Below, piece after piece: positions 8,675 to 19,235 of a stretch of 64,000 bases of DNA; positions within the stretch are counted from its first letter, which is position 1, and each line of letters opens with the position of its first letter. The DNA is from Elusimicrobiota bacterium (GTDB lineage Bacteria; Elusimicrobiota; Elusimicrobia; UBA1565; UBA9628), in NCBI GenBank assembly GCA_003151975.1, contig PLZD01000027.1:1-64000 (forward strand), given 5' to 3'. The position numbers were made by a program, and so were the translations under genes. The notes below the pieces were generated by a model. It made no database searches. It was not told where the DNA came from and saw nothing but the letters and a program-made list of their open reading frames with translations.

Positions 8675-8925
8675 CGCGGCGCTTCAACGCGGCTCGCCAG
8701 CCGCTCGCCGACGACGATCCAGACCACCACGCCGAGCACGACGGCTTGGCCCCAGAAGAGATAGCCCTGGCTGAACGGGTCGCCCGCCGTCTCGAGATAG
8801 AAGGCCGAGAGCAGCGCGTCGAGCCACTCGAGCCCATCGAGGAAGCGGAACATCAGCACGCCGGCGGCCAACCACGCGGCCATTAAGCCGAGCGGCCGGC
8901 TCACGCGCCGCCAACGCGCGCTCAT
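8671..8925 (-). CDS. Small two-helix membrane protein
   Basis: The 84-residue protein has two predicted helices (residues about 12-28 and 54-74) and basic ends. I recognise no family. It is coupled to the aminopeptidase-like gene by a 4-bp ATGA overlap and is the last gene of the ispG operon. Its stop overlaps the stop of the convergent barrel gene by 3 bases within CTAG. Confidence 0.55.
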   Translation of the reverse strand: MSARWRRVSRPLGLMAAWLAAGVLMFRFLDGLEWLDALLSAFYLETAGDPFSQGYLFWGQAVVLGVVVWIVVGERLASRVEAPR

Positions 8926-9932
8926 CGCGCGAGCTCCGCGGTCCGGCGTTTGAGATCATTCATCGGATCACGACGGTCGAGCGAACGGAAGAGCGCGACG
9001 GTCTTGGGCCAGTCGCGGCCCTCGGCCTTATAGGCGTCTTCAAAGACGCTCAAATCCATGTGGTAAACCTTGTGCGCCATAATGACCGCGTTGTTGAGCA
9101 CCTGATAATGATAGCCTTCGTCGTTGAGCCGCTTCAATCCTGCCTTTAGAATATTTTCCCGGAGCGAAAGCTTGACTGACTCCGTCGACGAGTTCTTGTA
9201 CACGGCGTCGAGCTCGGCGTAGAGGCCGTCGATGTCGCGGCCGAGGCGCTCCTCGTCGGCTTGAGACTTGAGGAAGTCCTTGAGCTCCTCGGAGTCGGCG
9301 CCGTAGCGCTTGGAGAGGAACTCCTTGGCGCCTTGTCCGCCGACGAAGGTCGCCATCGACTCGTTGAAGACGACCTGATCCTTGAAAAAGGCCGTGCTGT
9401 GCGTGAGCTCGTGAATGATCAGGTCGGCGAGATCTCCGGGAGAATAAGAGAGCACCGTCGACGGCACCGGATCCGAGAGCCAGAATCCCGTGTTGTAGGC
9501 GCCGACGCCGCCGACATAGGTATCGAGTCCAAGCGCCGCCAGCGAGTCGGCCTCGCGCTGCGCGTCCTTGGGATTAAAATATCCTTTGTACGGAAAGGAG
9601 CCGATGATCGGGAAATGGAAGAGATGCTGCGTAAAGCTCAGCCTGTCGCAGGCCTCGACGACGTAAGTCAGATACGGACGCTTCACCATCGAGTAAGTGC
9701 TGTACTGGCGGCTGCGCCTGAGGCCCATGACGTCGAAGGCGAAGCGCCGCGCGGCGCCTGCGATCTCGAGTTTTTCCTTGAGCTCCGGCGGGGTCTTGGG
9801 ATCCTTGAGGGCCTTGTCGATGCTGCGGCGATGCCACAGCAGGCTCGCATGGCCGGCGGCGGCCTTGTAGACGTAGACCGGAGAACAGGCGCATAGTGAA
9901 ATGGCCAGGACCGCGGCGAGCATTCTAATCAA
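8922..9932 (-). CDS. Putative zinc aminopeptidase lipoprotein (Pfam Aminopep type)
   Basis: The protein has 336 residues and a lipoprotein signal peptide (MIRMLAAVLAISLCAC, lipidation probably at Cys16). The zinc site is HELTHST (HExxH) with a third ligand probably in FNESMATF about 20 residues later. The segments YVVEACDRLSF and LGLDTYVGGVGAYNTGFWLSDP are typical of the predicted aminopeptidase family PF10023. It should act in the periplasm, anchored to a membrane. Its start overlaps the preceding lipoprotein gene by 8 bp. Confidence 0.8.
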   Translation of the reverse strand: MIRMLAAVLAISLCACSPVYVYKAAAGHASLLWHRRSIDKALKDPKTPPELKEKLEIAGAARRFAFDVMGLRRSRQYSTYSMVKRPYLTYVVEACDRLSFTQHLFHFPIIGSFPYKGYFNPKDAQREADSLAALGLDTYVGGVGAYNTGFWLSDPVPSTVLSYSPGDLADLIIHELTHSTAFFKDQVVFNESMATFVGGQGAKEFLSKRYGADSEELKDFLKSQADEERLGRDIDGLYAELDAVYKNSSTESVKLSLRENILKAGLKRLNDEGYHYQVLNNAVIMAHKVYHMDLSVFEDAYKAEGRDWPKTVALFRSLDRRDPMNDLKRRTAELAR

Positions 9933-10933
9933 GCTTGGGCAGTATGCGCGCGACGTCGTTGCGCCAGTTCCACAAGCACAGCCGGCCGTTGATCACGATC
10001 GCAAGCCAGTTGCCATCCGGCGACCACGCGATGTTCGAAGTCGAGGCGGCTGCCTCCGGAATCTCCCGCGAGACCGCGTCCATGAAATGCTTTCCGTGAG
10101 TCTTAATCTTGCCCTTGGCGTCGACGATCTCAAAGGAATCCCGCGTGAAAAGAGTTTGGGCGCGATTGATGAAAACGGCCCCCGTGTCGACTTCCTTGCC
10201 GTTTCCCGGCGTCTCGGTCTCCTTCGGCAGCGCGGCCTTCATCCGCAGGCGGCCGGCCTCGTCGAAACAATATAGCTTCGTGCCCTCGTCGTGCTTCTGG
10301 GTGACGCACGGCGGATTGCCCCAGGGCCACATCATCGCCGAGCCGCTGTCGCCCAGGATCGCCTGATCCTCGTCGCTGAGCGGCAGCACGCCGTGGTCGA
10401 GCCCCTCGCGCACGAAGACCATCCTGTCCTGTTGATGGCCGACGGCGGCCTGATTGACCCAAAGAATCCAACTCCCGCCAGGACCGTAAACGCCGTAGCC
10501 CGGCGACGTGTCGATGGTCTCGGAGGAGGCGACGATCTCGCTGGTCGAGATCTTGTCGCCGGACTGCACGAGAAGCAATCTCTTTTCCTTCGGGTGCCAA
10601 GATAAAACGAAATCGGTCGCGCCGTCGAGCTCCGGCGCCGTGAAGACGGCGGAGGCCGCGTAGCGGCCTTGGTCTTCGGAGACGAGCTCGACGACGTTCC
10701 GCGTTGAGATGGCGAGCAGGCTCTCCTGCGAAGACCACGCGACCTGGTCGGCGGTCGCGACGGGAGCCACGACCTTCGTCAGGGAGCCGGAGGCGAAGTC
10801 ATAGACCCACGGGCGTCCGTTCGAAAGAAAAGCCACCGCGCGCCCGGAAGGAGACCACGCGACCCGCGTGCCGACGCTGACGTCGCACGCGGCCAGGAGC
10901 GGGAAAAGGAAAAGAGAAGCGAGCGACGCGGCT

Positions 10934-10959
<26 letters not shown>
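9925..10959 (-). CDS. TolB/WD40-like beta-propeller lipoprotein
   Basis: This 344-residue protein begins with a lipobox signal (SLFLFPLLAAC). PD40-type repeats occur at both ends: VAWSPSGRAVAFLS near residue 33 and IAWSPDGNWLAIV near residue 310, with VAWSSQESLLAIS between, which suggests a six- or seven-bladed propeller closed by its ends. Such lipoproteins usually serve as protein-binding scaffolds. The start lies 26 bp inside ispG, so it is translated as part of the ispG operon. Confidence 0.65.
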
Positions 10960-12925
<1,966 letters not shown>

Positions 12926-12933
12926 GCAATACA

Positions 12934-12980
12934 ATTATACCAATTCGGCCCGTCGAAAATCCCGCGTCGCGTGATATAAT
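12934..12980. promoter_or_regulatory. Divergent promoters between ispG and the beta-rich secreted protein
   Basis: Minus strand: TATAAT (12939-12934), preceded by TG at extended -10 spacing, lies 8 nt before the ispG ATG, giving an almost leaderless mRNA. Plus strand: TATAAT (12975-12980) lies 26 nt before ATG 13007, and a GGAGG ribosome binding site (12994-12998) stands between. The two neighbours therefore use different modes of initiation. Confidence 0.65.
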
Positions 12981-13006
12981 AAAATTCCATTTTGGAGGCC
13001 TCAACG

Positions 13007-13672
13007 ATGAAAATCAGCTTCTGCGCCGTGATTCTCGCCCTCGCCGCTCCCGCTTTCGCCGCGGAGACTTCTCTTGAGACGCTCAGCGCCTCCTCCAACC
13101 TGACGATGCCCTCGGTCGCGCAGTTCGCGCCCGTTGCGCCGCTTCCCGCCAGGGGCCGCCCCGGCCACCCGGGCGACACCGTCCCTGGCCGCCTGCCGGA
13201 TGGTTCGATGAGCGGAACGATCGGCGGAGTCCAAGTCGGACTGACCTTCAGCCGGCGCGAAGGCCGGATCTACGGCTCGGCGGAACAACGGACCGTCGAG
13301 TTGGCCTACCAGCCGGACGGGAATACGGTCTCCGGCAGCGCCTTCGGACAGGGCCTGACGGCGACGACGACCCTCAACGACGACGGCACGACCACCGTCG
13401 ACGGCAGCGTCCGCGGGATGAAATTCAAATACACCGTCGACGACGCCAATCACAACGTCAAGGGCGCGATCGGCGGCCGCGAGCTGACGATTTCATTCGA
13501 CCCGGCGGAAGGCACGGCCAACGGCGCGGCCGGCGGTTCGAAATTCGAGCTGACCAGCGACACCGTCAGCGGCGAGACGACCGGGACCATCCAAGAGCAG
13601 GCCGTCAAGATGACGCTCGTCAACGAGGGCGTCGGCGGCGTGCTTCTGCACCTCTACCTCTTCGTCAAGTAG
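13007..13672 (+). CDS. Secreted beta-strand repeat protein of unknown function
   Basis: A signal peptide (MKISFCAVILALAAPAFAAE) precedes a mature protein of about 200 residues. From residue about 65 onward it consists of short repeats of about 18-22 residues with alternating hydrophobic and Thr/Gly-rich strands, for example GTIGGVQVGLTFS, GSAFGQGLTATTTL, GSVRGMKFKYTV and GAIGGRELTISF. This predicts a beta-solenoid or sheet. No catalytic motif is visible. The GGAGG site 8 nt before the ATG decides the start. It converges with the membrane protein gene at 13679. Confidence 0.6.
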   Translation: MKISFCAVILALAAPAFAAETSLETLSASSNLTMPSVAQFAPVAPLPARGRPGHPGDTVPGRLPDGSMSGTIGGVQVGLTFSRREGRIYGSAEQRTVELAYQPDGNTVSGSAFGQGLTATTTLNDDGTTTVDGSVRGMKFKYTVDDANHNVKGAIGGRELTISFDPAEGTANGAAGGSKFELTSDTVSGETTGTIQEQAVKMTLVNEGVGGVLLHLYLFVK

Positions 13673-13678
13673 CCCTAA

Positions 13679-14956
13679 TCAGGGCGCGGGCTGCGTGGAT
13701 GGCGGGTTGCGGAACAGGCCCTTGAACGCCAAGGGCAGGACGATCAGCGATAAGTTGACCGCCAGCGGCACGGGAATCCACTTGAAGAAGTAGTTCCCTG
13801 CGTACAACCCGCCTTGAACGGCCATGATCGTCAGGGCCTGCGTCGCCGTCATCTGGTAGTCCGCGAAATTGCTCGCCATCGCGTGCGCGTCTTGCCTCCA
13901 AATCTCCATGCGCTGGGCCTGGGTCTGGTGCTTATCGGCCACCGGGATCAGGATGTAAATGTAAAAGGCGCTCGCCGCCAGATAGGTGAAGCCCATGCCC
14001 GTCAGGAAAAGGTCTAAGGGCCGCGGCTCGGTGTAGCGCGAGGTCCAAATGAACGACATGTCGCCGAAGCGCACCTGAAAGCACGAAATGACGAGCACGA
14101 GGATCAAAAACCAAACGTAGCACGCCAGGCGCACCGTGAAGCTCCACTGGCGTATCGTCAGGGCGATCACCAAGGTCATCAGGGTGGGGAACGCCGCGAT
14201 CGACATGAAGGCTCTCTCGGTCGCGTGATGGTTGAAGTATGAGAGAAACAGGTACCAGAAAATCAGGCTGTTGATCAGCAGGCTCGACTCGTTGACTTTC
14301 GCCATGATGTCGTCCTTGAACTGGGAGAAGATCATAAACGCGAATATGATGAAGCAGTAGCAGACATGGAAGTGCAGCTCGTAATTGCGCTCGTGCTTCC
14401 CCGGCAGCAGCCCAACGAGCGAGATGGCCAGAGCCCCCGCGATTTTCCCGAGGCGGTTCGGCGACTGACTGTTCGTCAGGAACAGGACGGTTTGGAGCAC
14501 GATCCCGGCGCCGAAGATGAAGCTCAACATCAGGCGGCCGCCTTCCGAGTCCGCTTCGCGCTTCTGCTCGGCCCTCTGCGCGGCGACAAGCGCGTCCTTG
14601 TTGTTCTGGTCCCGATAGGTTTCGAAATTATGGAGCCACCAATCGACGTCGGAGGCGGATTTGCGGAGGTCGCGGTCCTTGGATTGTTCGCCCGGAGCCA
14701 CGATCGCCCGGAGCCGCCCGACGCCCGACGGCCCGAAGCGAGGGTCATCCCAGATGACGCGATTGATGAGGTTCTCCATGATGAACGCGCGAAGCGCGTC
14801 GTCGGCCTTGTCGTAGCAGGAAAAAAGCGGCTCGAGCGTCTTCACCGACGGCGCCGCGTGATAGGCGGCGACGGCGCCGCCGCAGGCCGTTTGCGGATCG
14901 ATCTTGGCGGAGGCCGGGACGGCGATGAGCAGGACGCCGAGAACCAGCGGCTTCAT
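13679..14956 (-). CDS. Polytopic membrane protein of a two-component operon
   Basis: This 425-residue protein has a signal peptide (MKPLVLGVLLIAVPASA), a periplasmic region of about 130 residues with two Cys, and then seven or eight membrane helices. It resembles no family I can name. It follows the response regulator gene with a 4-bp ATGA overlap, so it is made with the kinase/regulator pair and could be a sensor partner or a target. The much longer open frame upstream only runs antiparallel or out of phase through the regulator and kinase. Confidence 0.6.
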   Translation of the reverse strand: MKPLVLGVLLIAVPASAKIDPQTACGGAVAAYHAAPSVKTLEPLFSCYDKADDALRAFIMENLINRVIWDDPRFGPSGVGRLRAIVAPGEQSKDRDLRKSASDVDWWLHNFETYRDQNNKDALVAAQRAEQKREADSEGGRLMLSFIFGAGIVLQTVLFLTNSQSPNRLGKIAGALAISLVGLLPGKHERNYELHFHVCYCFIIFAFMIFSQFKDDIMAKVNESSLLINSLIFWYLFLSYFNHHATERAFMSIAAFPTLMTLVIALTIRQWSFTVRLACYVWFLILVLVISCFQVRFGDMSFIWTSRYTEPRPLDLFLTGMGFTYLAASAFYIYILIPVADKHQTQAQRMEIWRQDAHAMASNFADYQMTATQALTIMAVQGGLYAGNYFFKWIPVPLAVNLSLIVLPLAFKGLFRNPPSTQPAP

Positions 14957-15345
14957 TTTCCCGGAGGGGCGGCCCCGCCGGTGAGAATCTTGTGGGCGAC
15001 GCTGATGGCCTGCTGAAGATTGACGGGCTTGGGGACGAAGCCCACGGCGCCCTTCACTCGGGCCGTGTCCTGGGTCGCCTCGTCGCTGAGGCTCGAGCTG
15101 ACCACGACCGGCGGCAGCTTGTCTCCCTTGAGGCTCCTCATCGCGTCCAGCGTGGCGAAACCCGACATGCCGAGCAGTTCGAGGTCCAGATAAATGAGGT
15201 CGAAGATCTCGCCCTTCTCGATGTGCGCCACGCCGTCCTCGCCGTTTGTGCAGAAGGTAACGGCGAAATCCGCGAACAGTTCCGCGTAAAATTCGTGCAT
15301 GTTCAGATCGTCGTCGACGATCAGGATCTTCTTCGGCGCGCTCAT
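14953..15345 (-). CDS. Single-domain response regulator
   Basis: The 130-residue protein is a CheY-like receiver only. The acidic pocket is DDD (residues 11-13), the phosphoacceptor is Asp54 in IYLDLELLG, the switch Ser/Thr lies in VVVSSSLS and the Lys in FVPKPVN. It has no DNA-binding output, so it should act by protein contact. It overlaps the kinase gene upstream and the membrane protein gene downstream by 4 bp each. Confidence 0.85.
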   Translation of the reverse strand: MSAPKKILIVDDDLNMHEFYAELFADFAVTFCTNGEDGVAHIEKGEIFDLIYLDLELLGMSGFATLDAMRSLKGDKLPPVVVSSSLSDEATQDTARVKGAVGFVPKPVNLQQAISVAHKILTGGAAPPGK

Positions 15346-16439
15346 GCGGCCCCCTTGGCGGGAGCCGCGGGCAAGGTGAACGAAAGCACGCTCCCCGATT
15401 TCCCGTCGCTCTCCGCCCAAATCTTCCCGCCGTGGCTCTCGACCATTTCTTTCGCGATCCCCAGGCCCAGCCCGGTGCCGGAGACGCGCGCCTTCTTGCG
15501 CGTCTCATCGACCTGGGCGAAATTGTCGAAGATGGTCTGCAGCTTGTCCTGCGGGATGCCGACGCCGCTGTCCTTGACCCGCACGATGACCTCGGCGTCT
15601 TTCTTGGCCGCGATGACTTCCACCGTGCCGCCCGACGGAGTGAATTTAAAAGCGTTGAACACGAGATTGGTGGCGACGCGCGCGATCTGATTCTTGTCGA
15701 CGCAGACCAGGGGCAGGCCGTCCTCCATTTTCAAGCTGAGCACGATGCCGAACTTTTCGGCGCTGGCCTTCTGCAGGTCGAAGACGCCTTGCAGGATCGC
15801 GCCGATCGGCAAGGTCGTCTTCTCGAAGTGCATGCGCCCCGCCTGGACCTTCGCGAGGTCCAGGATGTCGTCGATGAACCGCGCCAGGTCCTCCGTGCTC
15901 GAGGCGATGATGCCGAGCTGGCGCTGCTGGGTGGTGGTGAGCGCCTGGCCGCCGAGCATGAGTTGGGCGTAAGCCTGGATCGCGTTGAGCGGCGCCTTGA
16001 GGTCGTGGGTCACGCTGCGCATGAAGCGGTCCTTGAGCTCCTCGAGCTGCTTGAGCTGATTGATCTGCAGGTCCAGGCCCTTGCCGTGCGCGACCTCGTT
16101 GATGAGTTCGGACTTCATGTGATCGACCAAGATCGCCGAGAGCAAAAGGAAGCAGCCCCAGGTCGCCAGGCTCAAGTAAAGCTCCATGCGGCTGTGCGAG
16201 CCCATGAAGCGCTGCGGAGCCATATGCACGTTGACCAAGGTCACCAGGATGCAGGCGATACCGCCGAGCAAGGTCCGGCGCAGGTCGAGGTAGTACGCCG
16301 CCATCAAGACCGGGATCGCGTAGAGGTTCAGAAACGCCATCCGGTACGGGACGAAGAAATTGATGAAGCCGCCCGCGAAGATGACCGCGAAAACGAAATA
16401 GGCCTCGAACTTGGCCTTCTTTTCCTCGGGAGCGATCAT
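15342..16439 (-). CDS. Membrane sensor histidine kinase
   Basis: The 365-residue kinase has four or five N-terminal helices (residues about 12-105) and little periplasmic sequence, then a short coiled linker. The H-box is SVTHDLKAPLNA with phosphoacceptor His145. The ATPase domain has N-box NLVFNAFKFTPSGG, G1 DSGVGIP, F-box FDNFAQ and G2 GTGLGLGIAKEM. It should phosphorylate Asp54 of the adjacent single-domain regulator. Sensing within the membrane is likely because there is no extracellular domain. Confidence 0.88.
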   Translation of the reverse strand: MIAPEEKKAKFEAYFVFAVIFAGGFINFFVPYRMAFLNLYAIPVLMAAYYLDLRRTLLGGIACILVTLVNVHMAPQRFMGSHSRMELYLSLATWGCFLLLSAILVDHMKSELINEVAHGKGLDLQINQLKQLEELKDRFMRSVTHDLKAPLNAIQAYAQLMLGGQALTTTQQRQLGIIASSTEDLARFIDDILDLAKVQAGRMHFEKTTLPIGAILQGVFDLQKASAEKFGIVLSLKMEDGLPLVCVDKNQIARVATNLVFNAFKFTPSGGTVEVIAAKKDAEVIVRVKDSGVGIPQDKLQTIFDNFAQVDETRKKARVSGTGLGLGIAKEMVESHGGKIWAESDGKSGSVLSFTLPAAPAKGAA

Positions 16440-16447
16440 GCCTTCAG

Positions 16448-16476
16448 AGTGTGCCCTAGAAACGGCGGCTCGTCAA
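16448..16476 (-). promoter_or_regulatory. Promoter of the histidine kinase operon
   Basis: TTGACG (16476-16471), a 17-bp spacer and CACACT (16453-16448) end 8 nt before the kinase ATG. The predicted transcript begins at the start codon or within one or two bases of it. Confidence 0.6.
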
Positions 16477-16503
16477 GGCCGTTATCGGGGCAAATCTGAG
16501 GAT

Positions 16504-17433
16504 CTAAAGGGAAAGCGCTTCGCGCGCCTTTTTATAGCGCGGGTCTTGGGTGCGGATGGAGTCCGGGTCGAGGCTCAGCTGCCGGCACGCGTCCGCCGTG
16601 AAGCGCTGGCCCCAGAAAAGCTGTTCCAGCCACGAGCCCTTGACCTCGAGGAGCGGCACTTCGACGGTCTTCAAGAAATCGCGCACGGTCTGCCAGCGCG
16701 GCTCCTCTGAGACGAAGGCGACCACGGAGCTCTTCGCGTCGGCGGAGATGCGCGGGCCGTGCAAAAACTCCTCGAGGCCGAACGGCCGCGCGCGCAGGTA
16801 GGCGGCCTCCATCAGCTTGAGCGAGATCTCGCGCGCGATCCACTCGCGCTCCAAGTCGCCCAGCAGGATGACGTCGGTGTCGGGGCCGACCTTCGGGAAC
16901 GCCGGTCCTTTTTCGAGACCAGCGCAGGCGTCCAAGAGTTCCTTGTCGAGCTTCCTGGAATCGATCCAGCGCGCGATCCAGGCCAGCGTGGCGGTCATCG
17001 ACTTCGTGAAGGCTCCGGTGTCCTCGACCTCGCAGGCCTCGATCTTATGATCGAGCGAATCCTTCCAAGGGCTCCCGACGCTGGTGATGCCGACGGTGAC
17101 CGCGCCGGCCTTGTGCGCGGCGTCGGCCGACTCGACGGTATAAGATTTCGTTCCGCGGTGCGAGAGCAGCACCACGACGTCGCCCTTTCCCGCGGGTTGT
17201 GGAATGCGCGCGAAGTCGAAGCTGTGCGCGGCGTGAGCCTTCAAGGACACGTGCCGGCGCCAGAGCATCTTCGCGATCTGCGCGAGATGAAAGCTCGTGC
17301 CGACGCCGACGAAATAAATCGGGCGATTCTTGAGCTCGTCCATCCAGGCGGGGCGCGGCTCCTTCAAGATCGCGGCGATCTTGCCGGGCTGAAGCGCGAT
17401 GTTTTTCTCGTAGCGAGAGGGCATTGGCCTCAT
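16504..17433 (-). CDS. SIS-domain phosphosugar-binding protein (GlmS isomerase-like)
   Basis: The 309-residue protein has two SIS halves. The first has the sugar-phosphate loop VGVGTSFHLAQIA and VVLLSHRGTKSYTVESADAA; the second has VILLGDLEREWIAREISLKLMEAAY followed by EEFLHGP, the motif family of GlmS/AgaS isomerases. There is no glutaminase domain, so it may be a deaminase/isomerase or a sugar-phosphate sensor. ATG 17433 is preferred over 17424 because TTTAAT lies 8 nt before it. Its start codon is only 17 bp from that of the divergent VOC gene. Confidence 0.75.
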   Translation of the reverse strand: MRPMPSRYEKNIALQPGKIAAILKEPRPAWMDELKNRPIYFVGVGTSFHLAQIAKMLWRRHVSLKAHAAHSFDFARIPQPAGKGDVVVLLSHRGTKSYTVESADAAHKAGAVTVGITSVGSPWKDSLDHKIEACEVEDTGAFTKSMTATLAWIARWIDSRKLDKELLDACAGLEKGPAFPKVGPDTDVILLGDLEREWIAREISLKLMEAAYLRARPFGLEEFLHGPRISADAKSSVVAFVSEEPRWQTVRDFLKTVEVPLLEVKGSWLEQLFWGQRFTADACRQLSLDPDSIRTQDPRYKKAREALSL

Positions 17434-17450
17434 TTGATACAATTAAACTC
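17434..17450. promoter_or_regulatory. 17-bp divergent promoter between SIS and VOC genes
   Basis: Only 17 bp separate the two start codons. Plus strand: extended -10 TGATACAAT (17436-17443 core) ends 7 nt before GTG 17451. Minus strand: TTTAAT (17447-17442) ends 8 nt before ATG 17433. There is no room for leaders, and each promoter would reach into the opposite gene. Confidence 0.6.
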
Positions 17451-17870
17451 GTGGCTAAGACAAGCGCGCCGCCCGAGACGCTCGGCATCCGTCACATCGC
17501 CTTGAAGGTCGCCGACCTCGAGGCCGCCGAGAACTTCTACGCGAAGATTCTCGGCTACAAAGTCGAGTGGCGCCCCGACGCCGACAACGTCTACCTGACT
17601 CTCGGACAAGACAACCTCGCCTTGCACCGCGACAAGGCGATCTCGCCGGGGGGAAACCTCGACCATTTCGGCATCATGCTCAAGCGCGCCGACGACGTCG
17701 ACGCGTGGGCCGCGCACCTCAAGGCGCACGGCGTCAAGCTCTCCAAGGAGCCCAAAACGCACCGCGACGGCGCGCGCTCGTTCTACACGAGCGACCCCGA
17801 AGGCAACACGATCCAGTTCATCCACCACCCGCCGATCGCCGAGGGTGCCGCGAGTCCCAATTCGCGCTAG
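17451..17870 (+). CDS. VOC family (glyoxalase/dioxygenase-like) protein
   Basis: This 139-residue vicinal-oxygen-chelate protein shows the two paired beta-alpha-beta modules: IRHIALKVADLEAAENFYAKI and LDHFGIMLKRADDVDAW, ending in FYTSDPEGNTIQFIHHP. Metal ligands may be His in RHIAL and LDHFG. The usual Glu near the C-terminus reads Gln (TIQFIHH), so metal use is uncertain. The substrate is unknown. GTG 17451 is chosen over an upstream TTG because of the -10 box 7 nt before it. Confidence 0.75.
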   Translation: MAKTSAPPETLGIRHIALKVADLEAAENFYAKILGYKVEWRPDADNVYLTLGQDNLALHRDKAISPGGNLDHFGIMLKRADDVDAWAAHLKAHGVKLSKEPKTHRDGARSFYTSDPEGNTIQFIHHPPIAEGAASPNSR

Positions 17871-17928
17871 GCCCATTGCCCGAGGCGTTCTGGGCCCGCA
17901 CCGAGCGCAGCGCGCTCGCAGCACTCGC

Positions 17929-17934
17929 TATAAT
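17929..17934 (+). promoter_or_regulatory. -10 box of the secreted metallophosphoesterase
   Basis: A perfect TATAAT ends 7 nt before ATG 17942. No good -35 box is visible at 17 bp spacing. The transcript should be leaderless or nearly so. Confidence 0.55.
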
Positions 17935-17941
17935 CATCACA

Positions 17942-19207
17942 ATGCTTAAGGATTTCTTACGCCTGGGCCTGGTTTTCCTTTTGGCTGTTGGCCCGGCCGG
18001 CGCCGTCGATCTCAATTTCCGTCCAGAGATTCCGACCGGCCCGCAGGTCAGGCCCGTCGAGCCGCTCAAGACTGCGGAGCTCCCCAATTTCGCGACGCCG
18101 CTGATCACGCCGCAAATCTCCGAACTTTCGCTGAAAACGCCTTCCGTGCAGGAGATTCAGCCGGAAATATCAGCGCCCTCGCCGATCGCGCCGAATCTCC
18201 AACCGGAAACCTCGCGACGAGACGCCGAATTCAAGCTTCCCGACGATCCCGCGGCCCAACAGACGCGGCTCGATCTGACTTTCGACAAGCGCGCTCCGCT
18301 CAAGGCGTCGTTCTTCGATCCTCTGCCGGTCCACGGCGTCGTTGAGGCGACGGGCTTGAATCTTCGCCGCGAGGTCTCGCGGCTCGCGCAGCCCTGGCGC
18401 ACCGAGACCCAGCTGGAGAAGCTTAAAGCTGCTCCGCGCAAGGAGGGAGAGAGCTTCAAGTTCACCGTCATCGGCGACGCCGAGCCCGGGCGCTTCGCGC
18501 TCTGGCGCGTGCTCTTCAACGAGCCCGGAGTCTTCGCGCGCCTGCTCAAGGACTCGTTTCGCCACGCGACGGATTTCACCGTCCAGCTCGGCGACATGGT
18601 CAGCCGCGGCACGCTGCGCAATTTCCTCGAGTTCTTCCGCGGGCTGACGCAGATCGGCTCGCCGAACCCATACATCACCGTGATCGGCAACCACGACCGC
18701 CGCAAGCCGCACGGCGTCAGCGACGACCGCGCTTACCGCTCGCTGTTCGGCAAGACCGATTATTTCTTCGACCACGCCGGCGTGCGTTTCGTGACGCTCG
18801 ACTCGAGCGCGGGCCGCGTGAGCGACGACCAGCTGCGCTGGCTTGAGCGCGCGCTCGACACGCCGAACCGCAAGATCGTCTTCACGCACATCCCGCCCGC
18901 CGTCATCAAGCCTTGGGGCAAGGACGGCGGCGACAAGTCGTGGGGGGGCTTTCGCGAGGGGTCGGAGCGCTTCACGCAGATCGTCTCGCGCGCGGGAGTC
19001 GAGCGAGTCTACATGGGCCACATCCACGGCCTGCGCTTCAAGGATTTCGCGGGCGTCAAGTACGTGATCTCGGGCGGCGGCGGCTCGCCGCTCTACCCCG
19101 GCGGCGTGCACAACAACTTTCACCACTACCTGACCGTCGAGGTCACGCCCGACGGCATCCGCGAGACGGTCCACCGGACAGACGGCACCAGCTACTCCGT
19201 CCCCTGA
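17942..19207 (+). CDS. Secreted calcineurin-like metallophosphoesterase with non-canonical motif I
   Basis: The 421-residue protein has a signal peptide (MLKDFLRLGLVFLLAVGPAGA), a Pro-rich linker of about 110 residues and a C-terminal phosphoesterase domain from about residue 170. Motif II is LGDMVS, III GNHD, IV FTHIPP and V GHIHG, all normal. Motif I, usually DxH, reads GDAEPGR, so the first His ligand is missing or replaced by Glu. The paralog at 36392 has the same GDAEPGR. A phosphohydrolase with altered metal selectivity is likely; the substrate is unknown. Confidence 0.82.
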   Translation: MLKDFLRLGLVFLLAVGPAGAVDLNFRPEIPTGPQVRPVEPLKTAELPNFATPLITPQISELSLKTPSVQEIQPEISAPSPIAPNLQPETSRRDAEFKLPDDPAAQQTRLDLTFDKRAPLKASFFDPLPVHGVVEATGLNLRREVSRLAQPWRTETQLEKLKAAPRKEGESFKFTVIGDAEPGRFALWRVLFNEPGVFARLLKDSFRHATDFTVQLGDMVSRGTLRNFLEFFRGLTQIGSPNPYITVIGNHDRRKPHGVSDDRAYRSLFGKTDYFFDHAGVRFVTLDSSAGRVSDDQLRWLERALDTPNRKIVFTHIPPAVIKPWGKDGGDKSWGGFREGSERFTQIVSRAGVERVYMGHIHGLRFKDFAGVKYVISGGGGSPLYPGGVHNNFHHYLTVEVTPDGIRETVHRTDGTSYSVP

Positions 19208-19222
19208 CGACGGTCCTTAATA

Positions 19223-19228
19223 TATAAT
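19223..19228 (+). promoter_or_regulatory. -10 box that decides the start of the MFS gene
   Basis: TATAAT overlaps a potential ATG at 19227, so that codon would not be transcribed at full strength. It ends exactly 7 nt before an in-frame GTG at 19236. The spacing matches other leaderless genes here and supports GTG as the start. Confidence 0.55.
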
Positions 19229-19235
19229 GGTCGCG

